Positions 50,044 through 58,990 of a DNA stretch of 64,000 bases are shown here, piece by piece. How positions within the stretch are numbered: position 1 is the first letter of the stretch; each line of letters begins with the position of its first letter. This stretch comes from Acidimicrobiia bacterium (lineage in GTDB: Bacteria > Actinomycetota > Acidimicrobiia > Acidimicrobiales > Aldehydirespiratoraceae). The notes below the pieces were generated by a model that saw only the letters and a program-made list of their open reading frames with translations, did not search any database and had not been told where the DNA came from. The DNA lies in assembly GCA_022819505.1 (NCBI GenBank), contig JAJEHD010000018.1:434001-498000 (forward strand), read 5' to 3'. The position numbers and the translations under genes were made by a program.

Positions 50044-50904
50044 CTAGGTGATCTTGAGGACGCGGGCCGCGTTCTCGCGCAGGAACTTGGGCCAGACCTC
50101 GTCGCGGAAGCCGACGTTGGGCATCTCACCCATGATGCGTTGCAGTGACAGGCCCATCGGGAAGTAGCCGGCGTACATCACCTTGTCGGCGCCCCGCGTA
50201 TTGGCATAGTCGACGATGGCCTTCGGGTAGTGCTTGGGGGCGAATGCCGAAGTAGAGTAGTGCAGTCCGGGCCATTTCAGCATCAGCTTCACGGCCAGGG
50301 CCTCCCAGGGCTCGCAGCCGTGTCGGGTGACCAGGGTCAACTCGGGGAAGTCGTACATCACCCGGTCGATGCGCTCCACGTGCTGGCAGTCCATGGGCAG
50401 CCGGGGGCCGGGCACGCCCGCGCACACGAAGACAGGGATGTCCAGGTCGCAGCAGGTGGCGTACACCGGGTACCACTTGGCGTCGTCGATCGGGATCTGG
50501 GGGAAGCACCCGGCCGGGAAGGTGCCCACCGCCCGGATGTCGTAGGTCTCCTTGCAGTGGCGGATCTTGCGCACCGCGCCCATGATGTCGTTGGCGTCGA
50601 TCTGGCAGGTGGCCACGAACCGGTCGGGATGGTCGGCCAGGGCCTTGCGGTTGACTTCGCCCTCGCAGCCGATCAGGCCCCACTCCACGCCGCAGGCGTC
50701 CATCTCGCCCAGCGTGAGGCCTATCGGGTCGGCGGCGCCGTACTTCTCCTTGGGCACGCCCTTGAACATGTACTCCACCGGAAAGTCGAACTCGGCCGAT
50801 TCGGAGTCCTTGAGCTGCTTGCGGATGAACTCGTAGTGCTCGAAGTCCTTGGCGGGAAAGCCGATCATCGTGTCGACGATTCCCACATCGGTCGGCATAG
50901 GCAT
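50044..50904 (-). CDS. Amidohydrolase-2-like protein lacking the HxH metal site
   Basis: A 286-residue TIM-barrel protein of the amidohydrolase-2 (ACMSD/LigJ-like) type, with FVATCQIDANDIMGAVRKI, CCDLDIPVFVCAGVPGPRLP and LVTRHGCEPWEALAVKLM. The N-terminus reads VGIVDTMIGFP where active family members have DxHxH, so the canonical metal pair is missing. Either another metal geometry or a non-hydrolytic role is likely. It is positioned 33 bp after the acyl-CoA dehydrogenase on the same strand, implying a shared operon with CoA-ester metabolism. Confidence 0.8.
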   Translation of the reverse strand: MPMPTDVGIVDTMIGFPAKDFEHYEFIRKQLKDSESAEFDFPVEYMFKGVPKEKYGAADPIGLTLGEMDACGVEWGLIGCEGEVNRKALADHPDRFVATCQIDANDIMGAVRKIRHCKETYDIRAVGTFPAGCFPQIPIDDAKWYPVYATCCDLDIPVFVCAGVPGPRLPMDCQHVERIDRVMYDFPELTLVTRHGCEPWEALAVKLMLKWPGLHYSTSAFAPKHYPKAIVDYANTRGADKVMYAGYFPMGLSLQRIMGEMPNVGFRDEVWPKFLRENAARVLKIT

Positions 50905-50937
50905 AGTGTCGCCTCCGTTGGTTGCCAGGAGAGGGCC

Positions 50938-52164
50938 CTAGTTCCGGGGCACGTCGCGCCAGGGGATCTCCTTGTCCACCCTGGGCTCACCCGGCAGTCC
51001 CAGCACCTGCTCGCCGAGGATGTTGCGCATGATCTCGCTGGTGCCGCCCTCGATGGAGTTGGCCCGGGCCCGCAGGAAGCCATGGTGGGTGTCACCGAAC
51101 TTGCCGTCGAGCGAGACCGCGGTGGGGCGGCGGAACTCGTAGTCGTAGTCCACCATCGCGGCGGGGCCCTCGAGGTCGAGCACCTTGGCGGTGAGCTCCT
51201 TGTTGAACTCGGCCAGCATCAGCTTGCTGACCGAGCCCTCGGGGCCGGGGTTGCCGGTCCGAGCGTTCTGGGCGGCCCGGACGTTGGTCAGCCTGAGAGC
51301 CTCTCCCCGAACCCACAGCTGCATCACCTCGTCGCGGTGGGCCTTGGTGCGCACCGCCGGATCCATGTTGCGGTAGGCCTCCATCAGGTTGCCCAGCGGA
51401 CCCTGCTGGGCGGTGGTGGCGCCGCCCACCGCGCCGCCGATGGCGGTGCGCTCGTTCATCAGCGTGGTGAGCGACACCCGCCAGCCCTCGCCCACGGCCC
51501 CGATGCGGGCCGAGTCGGGCACCCGCACGTCGGTCATGTACACCTCGTTGAACTCGGCTTCGCCGGTGATCTGGCGCAGCGGCCGGACCTCCACGCCGGG
51601 GGCGTGCATGTCGAGCGCGAAGTAGGTGAGGCCCTTGTGCTTGGGCAGCTCCGGGTTGGAGCGGGCCACCAGCATGCCGAGGTCGGCCACATGGGCCAGG
51701 GTGTTCCACACCTTCTGGCCGTTGACCACCCACTCGTCGCCGTCGCGTTCGGCCCGGGTGCCCAGACCCGCGAAGTCGGACCCGGAGCCTGGCTCGCTGA
51801 AGAGCTGGCACCAGCGCTCCTCCCCGGTGAACATGGGTCTCAGGTAGCGGCGCTTCTGCTCGTCGGTGCCGTGGGTGAAGATCGTCGGGCCGACAAGCAT
51901 CAGGAAGAACGTGGACGGGTCGGCCGGCTGGGCTCCTCCGGCTCGCAGCCGTCGATCCACCACACGCTGCATCCGCCGTGACAGGCCGAGCCCGCCGAAG
52001 CCCGGCGGGTGGTGCACCCAGGCCAGCCCGGCGTCGTACTGGTGGCCCCGGAACTCGATGAGGCTCTCCTCCGCGGGGTCGTGCTCGGCCAGCAGGGCGT
52101 CGACGGCCTGCTCGGCGATGCGGGTCTGCTCGGCCGTGTCGGCGGGGGCTTCGGTGGCGGTCAT
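50938..52164 (-). CDS. Acyl-CoA dehydrogenase
   Basis: A 408-residue FAD enzyme. The N-terminal helical domain begins after an acidic Ala-rich stretch. The middle domain shows CQLFSEPGSGSDFAGLGTRAERDGDEWVVNGQKVWNTLA. The C-terminal part ends with NSIEGGTSEIMRNILGEQVLGLP, the typical ACAD tail motif. It desaturates an acyl-CoA at C2-C3 and passes electrons to ETF. It starts a leftward operon with the amidohydrolase-like and MmcQ genes, divergent from the mycothiol-type gene 55 bp away. Substrate chain length is not determined. Confidence 0.92.
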   Translation of the reverse strand: MTATEAPADTAEQTRIAEQAVDALLAEHDPAEESLIEFRGHQYDAGLAWVHHPPGFGGLGLSRRMQRVVDRRLRAGGAQPADPSTFFLMLVGPTIFTHGTDEQKRRYLRPMFTGEERWCQLFSEPGSGSDFAGLGTRAERDGDEWVVNGQKVWNTLAHVADLGMLVARSNPELPKHKGLTYFALDMHAPGVEVRPLRQITGEAEFNEVYMTDVRVPDSARIGAVGEGWRVSLTTLMNERTAIGGAVGGATTAQQGPLGNLMEAYRNMDPAVRTKAHRDEVMQLWVRGEALRLTNVRAAQNARTGNPGPEGSVSKLMLAEFNKELTAKVLDLEGPAAMVDYDYEFRRPTAVSLDGKFGDTHHGFLRARANSIEGGTSEIMRNILGEQVLGLPGEPRVDKEIPWRDVPRN

Positions 52165-52219
52165 GGTGATTCTCCGTTGGACGTTGCGGTCAAGGTCCGG
52201 TCGGCGTCATGCTTGGCCC

Positions 52220-53017
52220 ATGCATTCTTACTCCCGCCAGCACCTGATCGACACCACTGAGGCCTGCTTCGCCGAGATTTCGGGACTCTGCGCCGACCTT
52301 TCCGACGACGAGTGGACGGTGCAGTCGCTGTGCCCGGACTGGACGGTCCGGCAGGCCATCGGTCACGCCGTCGGCGTCGAGGACGTGATCTCGGGCTGGG
52401 AGATCAGCACCGAGAACATGCCGCCCTTCCAGAGGATGCAGGCCCTGACCGACGCCTCCGCGGGCATGTCGCCGGCTGAGTTCGGGGCCCGGGTGGCCGA
52501 GATACTCGATGCCCGACGGTCCGACCTGGCCGCGCTGAGCGACGACGACGTCGAGCGCCCCTCGTGGACGCCGGTCGGGGTGCAGAGCTACGGCGGCTTC
52601 CTGGCCATCCGCATCTTCGACATGTGGGTCCATGTGCGCGACTGCACGATCCCGCTGGGGCGCTCCACCGAAGACAGCGGGCCGGCCGCCGAGATCACCC
52701 TCGACCAGGTGGAGGGATCGATCGGCTACATCATGGGAAAGAAGGTCGGCCTGCCCGACGGCATGAGCCTGCGAGCCGACATCACCGGCCCGGTCGAGCG
52801 CCAGATCGCCGTGAGGGTGGACGGCCGGGCCAAGGCGGTCGATCCCTCGTCGCTGGCGGATCCCGATGTGGTGCTGACGGCGGACTCGACCACGTTCATC
52901 ATGCTGGCCTGCGGTCGCATCGACCCCCAGGTCAAGATCGACGACGGCTCCATCTCCTGGAGCGGCGACGCCGAGTGGGGCGAGCACGCGGCCCGGAGCC
53001 TCCGCTTCACGATGTGA
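52220..53017 (+). CDS. Mycothiol-dependent maleylpyruvate-isomerase-family protein (DinB-like)
   Basis: A 265-residue actinobacterial DinB/maleylpyruvate isomerase-type protein. The N-terminal four-helix bundle has LCADLSDDEWTVQSLCPDWTVRQAIGHAVGVED, whose His is one of the metal ligands. WVHVRDCTIPLG supplies a further helix. The C-terminal ~95 residues form an SCP2/alkyl-sulfatase-like domain (VDPSSLADPDVVLTADSTTF). Such enzymes use mycothiol as thiol cofactor. CATGCT ends 6 nt before the ATG. Its TGA shares one base with the ATG of mutA, implying coupled translation. Confidence 0.82.
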   Translation: MHSYSRQHLIDTTEACFAEISGLCADLSDDEWTVQSLCPDWTVRQAIGHAVGVEDVISGWEISTENMPPFQRMQALTDASAGMSPAEFGARVAEILDARRSDLAALSDDDVERPSWTPVGVQSYGGFLAIRIFDMWVHVRDCTIPLGRSTEDSGPAAEITLDQVEGSIGYIMGKKVGLPDGMSLRADITGPVERQIAVRVDGRAKAVDPSSLADPDVVLTADSTTFIMLACGRIDPQVKIDDGSISWSGDAEWGEHAARSLRFTM

Positions 53018-54846
53018 TGGCCTCGGACGCCTGGCCGCCCGCACGCGCCGAAGACTGGCTGGCCCTGGTGCGGCGGTCGCTGCAGGGCCGGGACCTGGCC
53101 GAGCTGTCCAGCACAACCCGCGACGGCATCGAGATCCGGCCGCTGTACACCGACGGCCCGGGTCGGCCTCCGGCGGTGGCAGCCGCGGCGGGCCCGCGGC
53201 AGCCTGAGGCAGGCTGGGACATACGCGAACACCACTCGGTGATGGCGTGTGGCGACCCGCCGGACCAGCTGGGGCGGGAGATCGAGCAGGACCTGGCGGG
53301 CGGCGCAACGTCGGTGGAGCTCGACCTCCCAGAGGTCGTAGATGTCGACGGGCTCGATCGCCTGCTGAGCGGGGTCGACATTGCCATGGCGCCTCTGGCG
53401 CTAGCTCCCCACGCGGACATGGACGCGGCGCACGCACTCCTCGCTCTGGCGGCCCGCCGGGGCGCCGGCCTCGCGCCCAGTAGCTCGCTCGGGCTTGACC
53501 CGTTGGGCGAGTGGGCTCGCTCGGGCCGGCGAACCGGTTGTGTCGAAGCTGCTGAGTGGGCGACTCGGACTGCGTCGTCCGGCTCCCTTGCTCGCGGTGT
53601 CCTCGTCTTCACGGTCGATGCGACCCGCTACGTGGACGCTGGCGCGACCGAGGCCCAGGCCTTGGGCTGGGCAACTGCGACGGGTGTCGCCTACCTGCGA
53701 GCGCTGGTCGGGGCGGGCATCCCGGTGGACGCGGCCGCCGGCCTGATCGGATTCCGGATGGCGGCCACGGCCGAGGTGTTCGGCACCATCGCCGCGCTGC
53801 GGGCGGCCCGGGTGATGTGGACACGGGTGGTGACGGCCAGCGGCGGCTCGGCGGAGGCGGCCCGCCAGCATCAGCACGCCGTCACTGCAACCCACATGTA
53901 CAGCCGGCGTGATCCGTGGGTCAACCTGCTGCGCGGTGCCTCCGCCGCGCTGGCTGCAGGAGTCGCCGGCACCGACGCGGTGACCGTGCTGCCCTTCGAC
54001 CATGCGTCCGGGTCGGTCGACGCCGACGGCTCGTTGGGCCGGCGGCTGGCCCGCAACACCCAGTTGTTGCTGCTGGAGGAGTCGCACCTCGCCCGGGCCT
54101 CCGACCCCGCGGGCGGCTCGTTCTACATGGAGTCACTCACTGAGGAACTGGCCTCGGCGGGCTGGCGGGTGCTGCAGGACGTCGAAGCGTCGGGCGGGAT
54201 CGAGGCCGCCATCGAAAGCGGCTCGCTGGCCGCAGCGATGGAGGAGAGCTGGCAGCGTCGCCTGGAGGCTCTGAGGACCCGGAGCGAGCCGCTCACCGGC
54301 GTGAGCGAGTTCCCCCTCCTGGACGACGCCGCGCCAACACCCCACGGCTCCAACGGGGTAGAGGCCGCGGCGGGCCTGCCGGTAAGGCGCCTGGCCGAAC
54401 CCTTCGAAGACCTGCGCGACGCCGCCGACCGCCACCAGGCCGCCGCCGGCAAGCGGCCGGCAGTCTGGATTGCGGCCCTGGGGCCGGCCGCGGACCACTC
54501 AACCCGCACCGCCTGGGCCCAGAACCTGCTGGCCGCGGGCGGCATCAAGGCCCGGGGCGCAGCCGGAGTGGACTCGCCCATCGCCGCCGCGGCGGACTTC
54601 GCGGCGTCGGGACTGACCGCGGCCGTCGTCACCGGCAGCGACGACATGTACCGCCTGCGGGGTGCGGCCACCGCCAGCGCTCTGGCCGAGTCCGGTGCGA
54701 CCTTCGTAGCCCTGGTCTGCGACCCCGGCACCCCCGCCGAACTCCTTTCGGAGTTGGAGTCAGCCGGCGTCGACGAGACCTGGCACGACGGCATCGACGC
54801 CGCGGCCGCCCTAGAACGCCTCCACCGCACCCTCGGCATCGCCTGA
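53017..54846 (+). CDS. mutA: Methylmalonyl-CoA mutase small subunit
   Basis: A 609-residue MutA-type protein: a degenerate mutase TIM barrel (residues ~15-440) with GIPVDAAAGLIGFRMAATAEVFGTIAALRAARVMW, RRDPWVNLLRGASAALAAGVAGTDAVTVLPFD and DPAGGSFYMESLTEELA. The C-terminal B12-like domain (~from residue 480) lacks the DxHxxG cobalamin motif, as expected for the non-catalytic subunit. The normal partner MutB is not downstream; the next gene is unrelated and on the other strand. The starting ATG overlaps the preceding TGA by one base. Confidence 0.87.
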   Translation: MASDAWPPARAEDWLALVRRSLQGRDLAELSSTTRDGIEIRPLYTDGPGRPPAVAAAAGPRQPEAGWDIREHHSVMACGDPPDQLGREIEQDLAGGATSVELDLPEVVDVDGLDRLLSGVDIAMAPLALAPHADMDAAHALLALAARRGAGLAPSSSLGLDPLGEWARSGRRTGCVEAAEWATRTASSGSLARGVLVFTVDATRYVDAGATEAQALGWATATGVAYLRALVGAGIPVDAAAGLIGFRMAATAEVFGTIAALRAARVMWTRVVTASGGSAEAARQHQHAVTATHMYSRRDPWVNLLRGASAALAAGVAGTDAVTVLPFDHASGSVDADGSLGRRLARNTQLLLLEESHLARASDPAGGSFYMESLTEELASAGWRVLQDVEASGGIEAAIESGSLAAAMEESWQRRLEALRTRSEPLTGVSEFPLLDDAAPTPHGSNGVEAAAGLPVRRLAEPFEDLRDAADRHQAAAGKRPAVWIAALGPAADHSTRTAWAQNLLAAGGIKARGAAGVDSPIAAAADFAASGLTAAVVTGSDDMYRLRGAATASALAESGATFVALVCDPGTPAELLSELESAGVDETWHDGIDAAAALERLHRTLGIA

Positions 54847-54970
54847 CCGTCGGCACCTAGCCCCACCCGTAAGATGCGCGATGAGCGCACGCGAAGCGAC
54901 ACATGAACACCGCCCCGACCATGCTCACCGCTCCTGGTCGAAGCCGGGCGTGTGCACGGGGAAATAGTGG

Positions 54971-55771
54971 CTACCAGGCACGCGCGTAGGTGTCTGCCAC
55001 GATCGAGCCCAGTTCGCGTCTCTGGTTCTTGGTGATCGAACCGAGAGGGGTCTGGCTAGCGGGGCAGAACACGAACAAGCACGGCTCAACACCGACCAAA
55101 TGCCAACAGCCATCCATCTCGTAGGGCCTGTCGCGGAGCGCGCCGTCCGCGGTGTAGTCAAAGCGGTGGATGAACTCCCACGGCGCCAGTCGGCCAAAAG
55201 CGATGCGGCCCAGGTGGCGTCTTGCTACCGACAGCACCACGACATTGGGCTGTAGCACCTCCAGGAGTTCGTGCCACAGTGGGACGCCGTCAGCTACCAG
55301 CACCGCCTGGTCGGCTTCGCTGAGGCGACTCCATGTGGGATCGGTGGCCACCGGTGAGCAGATATCGGTGTGCAGCACCGTTGAGGACTCCCCGCCGTAG
55401 AAGCTGCCGCCCATCCCGTTGAGCAGCGGCTCAAGACTCCCGAACCACTTGTCATACGGATCCGTGCGGAAGTACGCCGACAACGATTCGAGATACCGGC
55501 CGAGATCCCGACTGCCGGTGTCCGCAGCCAGTGGGAACCGCTGGAAGGGATCCGATGAGGGGAACTCTCTCAAAGACGGATTCAAACCAACGGTCACCAC
55601 ACGTAAAGGCGACCCCAAGTACGCGTCAACATCGCCGAAGAACAGGATAGGCACCGCAGGGGTGACCCGCGATCCCAATACGGCAGCCCGCTCGAACGAA
55701 CGCCACGTCTTCGACACCGCTGCATCGAGTGTATCAAGGCTTGGCGGCGACCCAATGCCGGCGTCGCTCAT
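54971..55771 (-). CDS. Uracil-DNA-glycosylase-fold-like hypothetical protein
   Basis: A ~266-residue soluble protein. The segment LRVVTVGLNPSLREFPSSD resembles the GxNPS motif of the UDG/TDG fold. A later NVVVLSVARRHLGRIAFG strand-helix and FVFCPASQTPLG could complete such a fold. I do not recognise a specific family. Composition is less GC-biased than neighbours, and it sits in a stretch with TA-like genes, hinting at transfer. ATG 55771 is chosen; an ATG at 55822 is also open. Function unknown. Confidence 0.6.
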   Translation of the reverse strand: MSDAGIGSPPSLDTLDAAVSKTWRSFERAAVLGSRVTPAVPILFFGDVDAYLGSPLRVVTVGLNPSLREFPSSDPFQRFPLAADTGSRDLGRYLESLSAYFRTDPYDKWFGSLEPLLNGMGGSFYGGESSTVLHTDICSPVATDPTWSRLSEADQAVLVADGVPLWHELLEVLQPNVVVLSVARRHLGRIAFGRLAPWEFIHRFDYTADGALRDRPYEMDGCWHLVGVEPCLFVFCPASQTPLGSITKNQRRELGSIVADTYARAW

Positions 55772-55988
55772 GACACGTGTCTGAGGACAGTAGCGGACGC
55801 AGTAGCGAGAGTCATCCGACACCGATGATGCAAGCGGCAGTGGTCGTCGAATCCTCGCACTGGTGCTGCACTCATGGTCCGAGCATTAGCGCCGTCGTGG
55901 AGAGCGCGGGAGCCGCATCTGTAGTCAAGTTGAAGTCGCCGGTGCCCGCGGCACGGCGTGGCAAGGCTGCCGGATGCGCGTCCAGAAA

Positions 55989-56792
55989 TCATGCCTGTTT
56001 GTCCACGCAGACCTGGACCGTGTCTACGAACTCAGGACCGGTTACAGCAAATGAGAACTCGTACTCCAGGTCACCGTCTGACGTGGATACGACGAGGGTG
56101 CCGGATGTGTCCTGCTGGGCGTCTAGCAGGAACCGCTCGCGGCCGGATAGGTCTGAGTTGAAGACATCTCCTCTGATCGATGCACGATTGGATGCCGTGG
56201 TTGGACTGATTAGCGCGTCGAACACGAGACGCCGCGCTTTGGACCCGAACTGCCATCTCACGGTCAGGCTGTCAATGATGTTCGTGGAGTCGGGACTCTC
56301 CACAAATGAGAAGTCGGGGTCTTCGTGTCCGATGTGGATGACCCATATCCCGCTATCGGCGCAACTCCCCCGCAAGTAGAATCCCGCTTCGTTGGATGTC
56401 TCGGCGATTGTCCAGTTGTCGTCGCGGTAGACCGTCCAGGCCGACGGGCTGGCGGCGGACGCGTCGTTGATGGCCTTCAACAACAGCATCATGTCGCCTC
56501 TGGTGAAGTGCTCTGACTCGTCGGCTCCAAGGATGTTGTCGTAGTAGCGCTCCATGAACACCACCGCATGCGGTTTGCTGAGCGGTCGTTCGGGCTTGAA
56601 GGTGCCGTCGTCATAGCCGGCCGTCAACCCGATATCTGCAGCCCACTCCACGGCTTCGTAGGCTCGATGGTCCGGTGGCACGTCCGGGAATCGCTGGCTC
56701 TGGGCGCCTGCGGTTGTCGCCAGCGCTCCCAAGACGATCACCACGAGCGTGACGACAGCAATACGCCGTCTTCTTGTGCGTGCTTCGACCAT
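55989..56792 (-). CDS. Secreted SLH-domain protein
   Basis: A 267-residue exported protein. Arg-rich residues 1-10 precede a hydrophobic signal (IAVVTLVVIVLGALATTAGAQ). An SLH repeat follows at residues ~33-85: RFPDVPPDHRAYEAVEWAADIGLTAGYDDGTFKPERPLSKPHAVVFM. The C-terminal ~170 residues look like a beta-rich domain of unknown kind (SGIWVIHIGHEDPDFSFV; VFDALISPTTASNRASI). SLH repeats bind secondary wall polymers, so it is probably cell-surface attached. A second SLH protein is at 24.4 kb. The function of the beta domain is unknown. Confidence 0.78.
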   Translation of the reverse strand: MVEARTRRRRIAVVTLVVIVLGALATTAGAQSQRFPDVPPDHRAYEAVEWAADIGLTAGYDDGTFKPERPLSKPHAVVFMERYYDNILGADESEHFTRGDMMLLLKAINDASAASPSAWTVYRDDNWTIAETSNEAGFYLRGSCADSGIWVIHIGHEDPDFSFVESPDSTNIIDSLTVRWQFGSKARRLVFDALISPTTASNRASIRGDVFNSDLSGRERFLLDAQQDTSGTLVVSTSDGDLEYEFSFAVTGPEFVDTVQVCVDKQA

Positions 56793-56869
56793 CGATTGCC
56801 TCCTGAGTCTCAGATGCTTCCGCGCGGGAGTGGACGCTACCGACGCGTCAGCAGTGTTCGCAAGAAGTG

Positions 56870-57679
56870 TTACAGCGCTGCTAGCAGGTCTGACACTAGA
56901 GCGAGGAATGACGCGGCGACCGTGTCGGGGTCAGCGGTTGGCCCGGCGGCGCGCACGGCCATGGTGACTCCAGTTGCCTGTGGGCTGCCGAAGAGCGGAT
57001 TGAGGTGCTTGATGGCTTCGGCTGTGACGTCGGCGCTTAGAGCATGGGATCCGAGTTGGCCCAAGTGGCTGGCCATGTGGTCAGTGTCGATGGCCTGAAA
57101 CAGGCGAAGTACGTCGAGAGCGTCCTTGTCGTTGATCCGGTCGCTGGCGCCGGCGCGTTCGGCGATCTTGTGAACCTTGGCGACTATGAGAGCGCCTGGA
57201 CCGGCCACATGCATGGTGACGCTACGGCTATCGGATGGGTCGAGAGCCCGGATCTCCATCGCTTGTCGATCAATCAGAGCGGCCTCAAGCCCTTTGGCCC
57301 GACGGGCTACGCGCTTGCCATGCGGGCCGAGACGAGCACCGCGAGACCCGGGACCGGCCAGCGCGTCGGGCACCATGAGATCGACATAGACGTCGTCGGG
57401 ACTGACCCAACTGCCGGGGTGCTCACGGAGTGTGAAGCCGCTTCCGATTAGCAGTTCCTCGAGCAGTGGCGAGTCGGCGAGATCGGTGGGTCCGATGGCA
57501 AGGTCAGCATCGGTGGTGTAGGGGGCCGCGGCGTCGAACAGATCGGCTTCGCCGGCGTGAAGGTAGACCGCCTGAGCGCCGACGAGAACGACCGAGTCGA
57601 GATGCACGGCAATAGCGTCGGTTGCGTCCAGCAGGGCGCGGCGGGCGCGGACGTAATCAGGGTCGGGATCGCCAGGCAT
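56870..57679 (-). CDS. Nucleotidyltransferase-like protein, AbiEii/MenT-like toxin candidate
   Basis: A 269-residue protein. VVLVGAQAVYLH followed by APYTTDADLAIGP is the G(G/A)...xDxD signature of minimal nucleotidyltransferases, and later DVYVDLMVP may supply the third acidic residue. KVHKIAERAGASDRINDKDALDVLRLF resembles the Lys/Asp helix of AbiEii-type toxins. It overlaps by 23 nt the upstream regulator, the order antitoxin-then-toxin of type IV TA systems. Toxins of this class modify tRNA or GTP-bound targets; the target here is unknown. Confidence 0.68.
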   Translation of the reverse strand: MPGDPDPDYVRARRALLDATDAIAVHLDSVVLVGAQAVYLHAGEADLFDAAAPYTTDADLAIGPTDLADSPLLEELLIGSGFTLREHPGSWVSPDDVYVDLMVPDALAGPGSRGARLGPHGKRVARRAKGLEAALIDRQAMEIRALDPSDSRSVTMHVAGPGALIVAKVHKIAERAGASDRINDKDALDVLRLFQAIDTDHMASHLGQLGSHALSADVTAEAIKHLNPLFGSPQATGVTMAVRAAGPTADPDTVAASFLALVSDLLAAL

Positions 57680-58739
57680 CTTCGTTGCTCCGCATCCAGC
57701 GGAGCAGTTCCTCGCCCTGCGGGGGCTCGCGTCCCGGTCCCGTTAGCAGATCCACAGCGAGTTGACTGGGGGCGGCGCATCGCAGCCCGTCACGGGTGAC
57801 GCACCGATCGAATACGACCGGGTCGAACGGCTCCAACAACACGACATTTGCGCCAGCTTCGGCCTCATGTAATGCGAGCACGTCGGCGGCGCGATACGCA
57901 TCGTCAACGTAGAGCGCCGCGACTCTGGCTGGCGCGATCGGATCGAAGTGCTGTGCCGCGAACGCCCCCGTCGCGGCGTAGCGGAATTCAGACTTCGCCA
58001 GCGCCTTCTCCAGCGCCGAGATGCCGCGAGGCTCCAGATAGGTCGTCGCGGCATTCGAGTTCGTCTGGTCATAGTCCTGGGACCACCTTCGGATAGCGGC
58101 CTGCCAGTCCACTTTCAGCACCGGACCCCGCCGTTCGCGGACGACAACATCGTCTCGCTCCATCAACTCCAGCACGCGCGAAATCGTGGCTGCCGACGTT
58201 CCGGTGGCCACCGCGAGTTCCCGAACGCCGAACGGGGGAGCGCTGTCGATGATCGCTCTGACGGCACGCGCCGCTCCTCGGCCTCGAAGCGACTGCAGTT
58301 CGTCGTTCTGGGGCCACGGATCCCGCTCGGCACCCGATGTCGAGATGAACAGCCCGGGTTCGGGCACCTCGATCCGGACGTTGCCCGTGGTGTCGATATA
58401 GCCAACTTCGAGTCGCTCGAGCAGCTGCCGTGATCGAGGCGACAGATAGGACGCTGCCACCACCGGGACGGCACCTCGAACAACATGGCTGGCCAACAAC
58501 GCGATTTGGTCGGCAACCCGGCCCACGTCTCGGGGCTCAATCGTGCGTTTGACCTCGACTGCCAGAGCAGCCCTACCGCCGCTCGGAGAGGCGATATTGG
58601 CAACCACGTCGATGCGGACGTCTCTGGCGAGCACCGCATACTCAGCACGTAGGGACCATCCCGAAGGCAGGCGCTCTGCCAGCAACTGCTCGACCCGGCG
58701 AGCGATGAGGCGTTCACTAGGCAAACGGTCATTCGGCAT
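57657..58739 (-). CDS. Winged-helix regulator with nuclease-like N-terminal domain (AbiEi-like antitoxin)
   Basis: A 360-residue protein. Residues ~30-80 contain VRIDVVANIAS and ALAVEVKR, an Asp...ExK pattern as in PD-(D/E)XK folds. Residues ~165-215 form a winged helix (GVRELAVATGTSAATISRVLELMERDDVV). The C-terminal half is predicted alpha/beta and matches AbiEi-like proteins only loosely. It is upstream of and overlaps the nucleotidyltransferase. The promoter region holds two perfect inverted repeats, suggesting autoregulation. ATG 58739 is preferred over a TTG six bases upstream. Confidence 0.65.
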   Translation of the reverse strand: MPNDRLPSERLIARRVEQLLAERLPSGWSLRAEYAVLARDVRIDVVANIASPSGGRAALAVEVKRTIEPRDVGRVADQIALLASHVVRGAVPVVAASYLSPRSRQLLERLEVGYIDTTGNVRIEVPEPGLFISTSGAERDPWPQNDELQSLRGRGAARAVRAIIDSAPPFGVRELAVATGTSAATISRVLELMERDDVVVRERRGPVLKVDWQAAIRRWSQDYDQTNSNAATTYLEPRGISALEKALAKSEFRYAATGAFAAQHFDPIAPARVAALYVDDAYRAADVLALHEAEAGANVVLLEPFDPVVFDRCVTRDGLRCAAPSQLAVDLLTGPGREPPQGEELLRWMRSNEDAWRSRP

Positions 58740-58789
58740 GGACAAACCCTCGATCTTCGACGGTCATGTGTTGACTCAGATATCCTACT

Positions 58790-58808
58790 GTTTCGGTAGT
58801 AGCGAAAC
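58790..58808. promoter_or_regulatory. Inverted repeat upstream of AbiE-like pair (operator candidate 1)
   Basis: GTTTCG-7 nt-CGAAAC, perfect 6-bp arms with a GTAGTAG spacer, centred ~60 bp upstream of the AbiEi-like start. Its position suits an autoregulatory operator. Binding is inferred. Confidence 0.5.
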
Positions 58809-58881
58809 AAATAGATTTCTGAAACACAGGTCCGCGCGTGCACCGGATCCAGTTTTAGCCTTGCCTGCGCGGCAACGAGAG

Positions 58882-58898
58882 CTAGAAACTAGTTCTAG
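58882..58898. promoter_or_regulatory. Inverted repeat upstream of AbiE-like pair (operator candidate 2)
   Basis: CTAGAA-ACTAG-TTCTAG, perfect 6-bp arms around a 5-nt spacer, in the unusually AT-rich gap between the AbiEi-like gene and the enoyl-CoA hydratase. It differs in sequence from candidate 1, so a different protein may bind, or it may be chance. Confidence 0.35.
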
Positions 58899-58990
58899 TG
58901 CTGAAGAACTCTTGACGACTCCGATCAGCTCGCCGAGCTCACATCGTGCGATGAGCGATCAAGTCGGATCAAGGCAGCCTCTTCGGCGGG

